Assembly: GCF_020536995.1 (NCBI RefSeq)
Contig: NC_068358.1
Span: forward strand, 2,330,224-2,394,223
DNA length: 64,000 nucleotides
DNA from: Dreissena polymorpha
Lineage: Eukaryota; Mollusca; Bivalvia; Myida; Dreissenidae
Reading direction: 5' to 3'
Part shown: piece by piece, positions 62,716 through 64,000 of the stretch
Position numbering within the stretch: the stretch's first letter is position 1
How the letters are laid out: each line of letters opens with the position of its first letter
Notes under the pieces: generated by a model
What the model was told of the DNA's origin: nothing
The model's database searches: none
Seen by the model: only the letters and a program-made list of their open reading frames with translations
Program-made: the position numbers and the translations under genes

Positions 62716-63067
62716 GGCAGGCCAGTTTTTTGTAGAACGGGATAACAACTTGTTCTTGATATTGCAAGGATAAAACGGTTTGCCTTAAAGCGTACCTATT
62801 TTGGTAAACTACATTTACTCACGTCATCGTAATAAAGATATCATATTCATAAGAATAATTTAATTTTTGCAGTCGTGTTTTCATGAAAAGTGTTATTAAT
62901 TAAAAGCGACAGCTACAATTACATAAATACATGAGATTGCTCTCGGCTTTTAAAATTACAACACACCGGATTATTGATGCTCATTCATTTCGTATGTCAT
63001 CGATTAAAGGTTTCAATCATATCTGAAGTATGGCAATATTCAGTGTGTTTATTTGATGTCATTTGAG
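62716..63067. repeat. Duplicated LRR-intron segment, fourth unit
   Basis: From about 62870, the same ordered words as at 29640-29836 (cagtcgtgttttcatga, gtcatcgattaaaggtttca, cagtgtgtt), directly upstream of the last-exon copy. Confidence 0.6.
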
Positions 63068-63154
63068 GTGGACGAGTCCCGAAACTACCTGTCTCCAATA
63101 ACGTCCTTGACCCCATCATCTGCCAGCAGTCGAAGGTCATCCTTCAATCCTTAA
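63068..63154 (+). pseudogene. Last-exon copy of the LRR gene (fourth duplication unit)
   Basis: The 29-codon frame VDESRNYLSPITSLTPSSA... SSFNP ends in TAA. It is the cleanest of the three copies. In the copy at 29837 the Tyr codon is TAA. The base before the acceptor AG is g here (ttgag) instead of c. A second frame (GRVPKLPVSNNVLDP) is also open across this exon, so the phase is not settled. Confidence 0.6.
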
Positions 63155-63301
63155 AGTTCACCGTTCTGCAAGATACTAAAGTTAAGAACAGCATTTCTTC
63201 TCTACATATATATACACAAACTGATTACAAAAAAAGACATCAGGTATCGAACTGCTTTTCTTATACAACAATCTGACGATAATAATTTCATTCATTGATT
63301 T

Positions 63302-64000
63302 CTATGTATCGACACTGTCATTTTGTCCGTGGTATCTTTGTGTGTCGCCTCGTTTGCCGTACACGTGTTGTCCCCGTAAACGGAACAAGTGCCACAGTGC
63401 GGCATTATTGATTGGAACATACAACAAAGATAAGGCATATGAAGTCCATGCAGCCGAAATATTATGATCTAATTCATACATGTGTCCGAGTATGTTAAGG
63501 GTAGTCTCTATATGTTTGTCAAAATTGTCTCTACAATTTAATTTATCCTTCAAATATTTCTCGATATTACATAAAGATACATGTTTCGTATGTGCATTAC
63601 TTGATGATAGGTATTGAAGGTAGAATAAAAACGGCCGGGCATTCATCACAGCGGTGTCTCCCCATCACTTATGTATTGGTTCCAAATACATGTTTACTTT
63701 TTTATTAAAATCAATATCCCTTCTGTACATTTCATATACGAGATATTTTGGTAAGCATTGTGACTCTTCCCTCGAAAACGATACCGATGTCACAATCTTA
63801 CAGAAACAATTCATAACAATTTCTGACGGTGAATTTGAGCTTGTTAATTTAGCACGCTTTCTGAACTTCTTTTAATCTCTAAGGAATGGTGAGACTTCGA
63901 TCATATCTGTTGTGATTGACAAATCGTTTAGACGTAACGCAGCGTTTTCTTTTCGTTGTGTACACACGGGCATTGATGCATATTTTAGATGTCAAGATAT
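63302..64000 (-). pseudogene. Mab-21 / cGAS-like nucleotidyltransferase, copy D, cut by the window edge
   Basis: Only the C-terminal helical region is in the window: NARPFLFYLQYLSSSNAHT, NFDKHIETTLNILGHMYEL, SAAWTSYALSLLYVPINNAA and LWHLFRLRGQHVYGKRGDT, close to copy A. Upstream, YLVYEMYRRDIDFNKK and SPFLRD continue toward the edge, with stops after SPFLRD (near 63870) and just before WGDTAVMNARP (near 63665). The nucleotidyltransferase core should lie to the right of this window. Confidence 0.78.

Overview
This is animal nuclear DNA, AT-rich, with short exons separated by long introns and very many repeats. The best fit is a bivalve mollusc. The repeat that pairs ttaaaggggcctttt ends with an internal tRNA-like block, the gctaatc/gggacgacactt dispersed repeat and the expanded Mab-21/cGAS-like gene family all recall zebra mussel (Dreissena) or a related heterodont bivalve. 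That assignment rests on memory of those repeats, not on a search. No retroviral, LTR or Polinton element was recognised.

Layout. 1-13 kb is mobile-element territory: a 75-bp satellite array running into a 1.5-kb element with perfect 57-bp inverted ends, a tRNA-derived SINE, a nearly full-length L1-like LINE on the minus strand, a fold-back element with about 300-bp arms, and a tRNA-bearing inverted-repeat element. From 13.6 to 29.9 kb lies a multi-exon host gene on the plus strand. It encodes a ribonuclease-inhibitor-type leucine-rich-repeat protein with an EF-hand-like tail (LRRC74-like), and ten exons can be joined with consistent splice phases. Its introns carry a CR1-type LINE and several MITEs. 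It also carries an in-frame TGA, a possible in-frame TAG and a one-base frameshift in a T run, so it is either decaying or partly mis-assembled.

From 30.9 kb to the right edge, four copies of a Mab-21 / cGAS-like nucleotidyltransferase gene lie on the minus strand (30.9-33.0, 36.9-39.2, 46.1-47.6 and 63.3-64.0+ kb). Every copy is broken. Three of them have a copy of the LRR gene's last exon, or of neighbouring LRR-gene sequence, at their 3' side. This suggests repeated duplication of a unit made of the LRR gene tail and a convergent cGAS-like gene. The copies differ at the catalytic acidic residues.

Between the third and fourth copies sit a pogo-like transposase remnant, a (CT)n(AT)n microsatellite, a 1.15-kb tandem duplication and a large two-gene PIF/Harbinger DNA transposon (54.44-62.72 kb). 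The Harbinger element has a four-exon DDE transposase on the plus strand and a six-exon Myb/SANT-like gene on the minus strand. The two genes are convergent, with another inverted-repeat element nested in the first intron of the transposase. In this family the Myb-like protein is known to work with the transposase. Both genes here carry breaks, so the copy is probably immobile.
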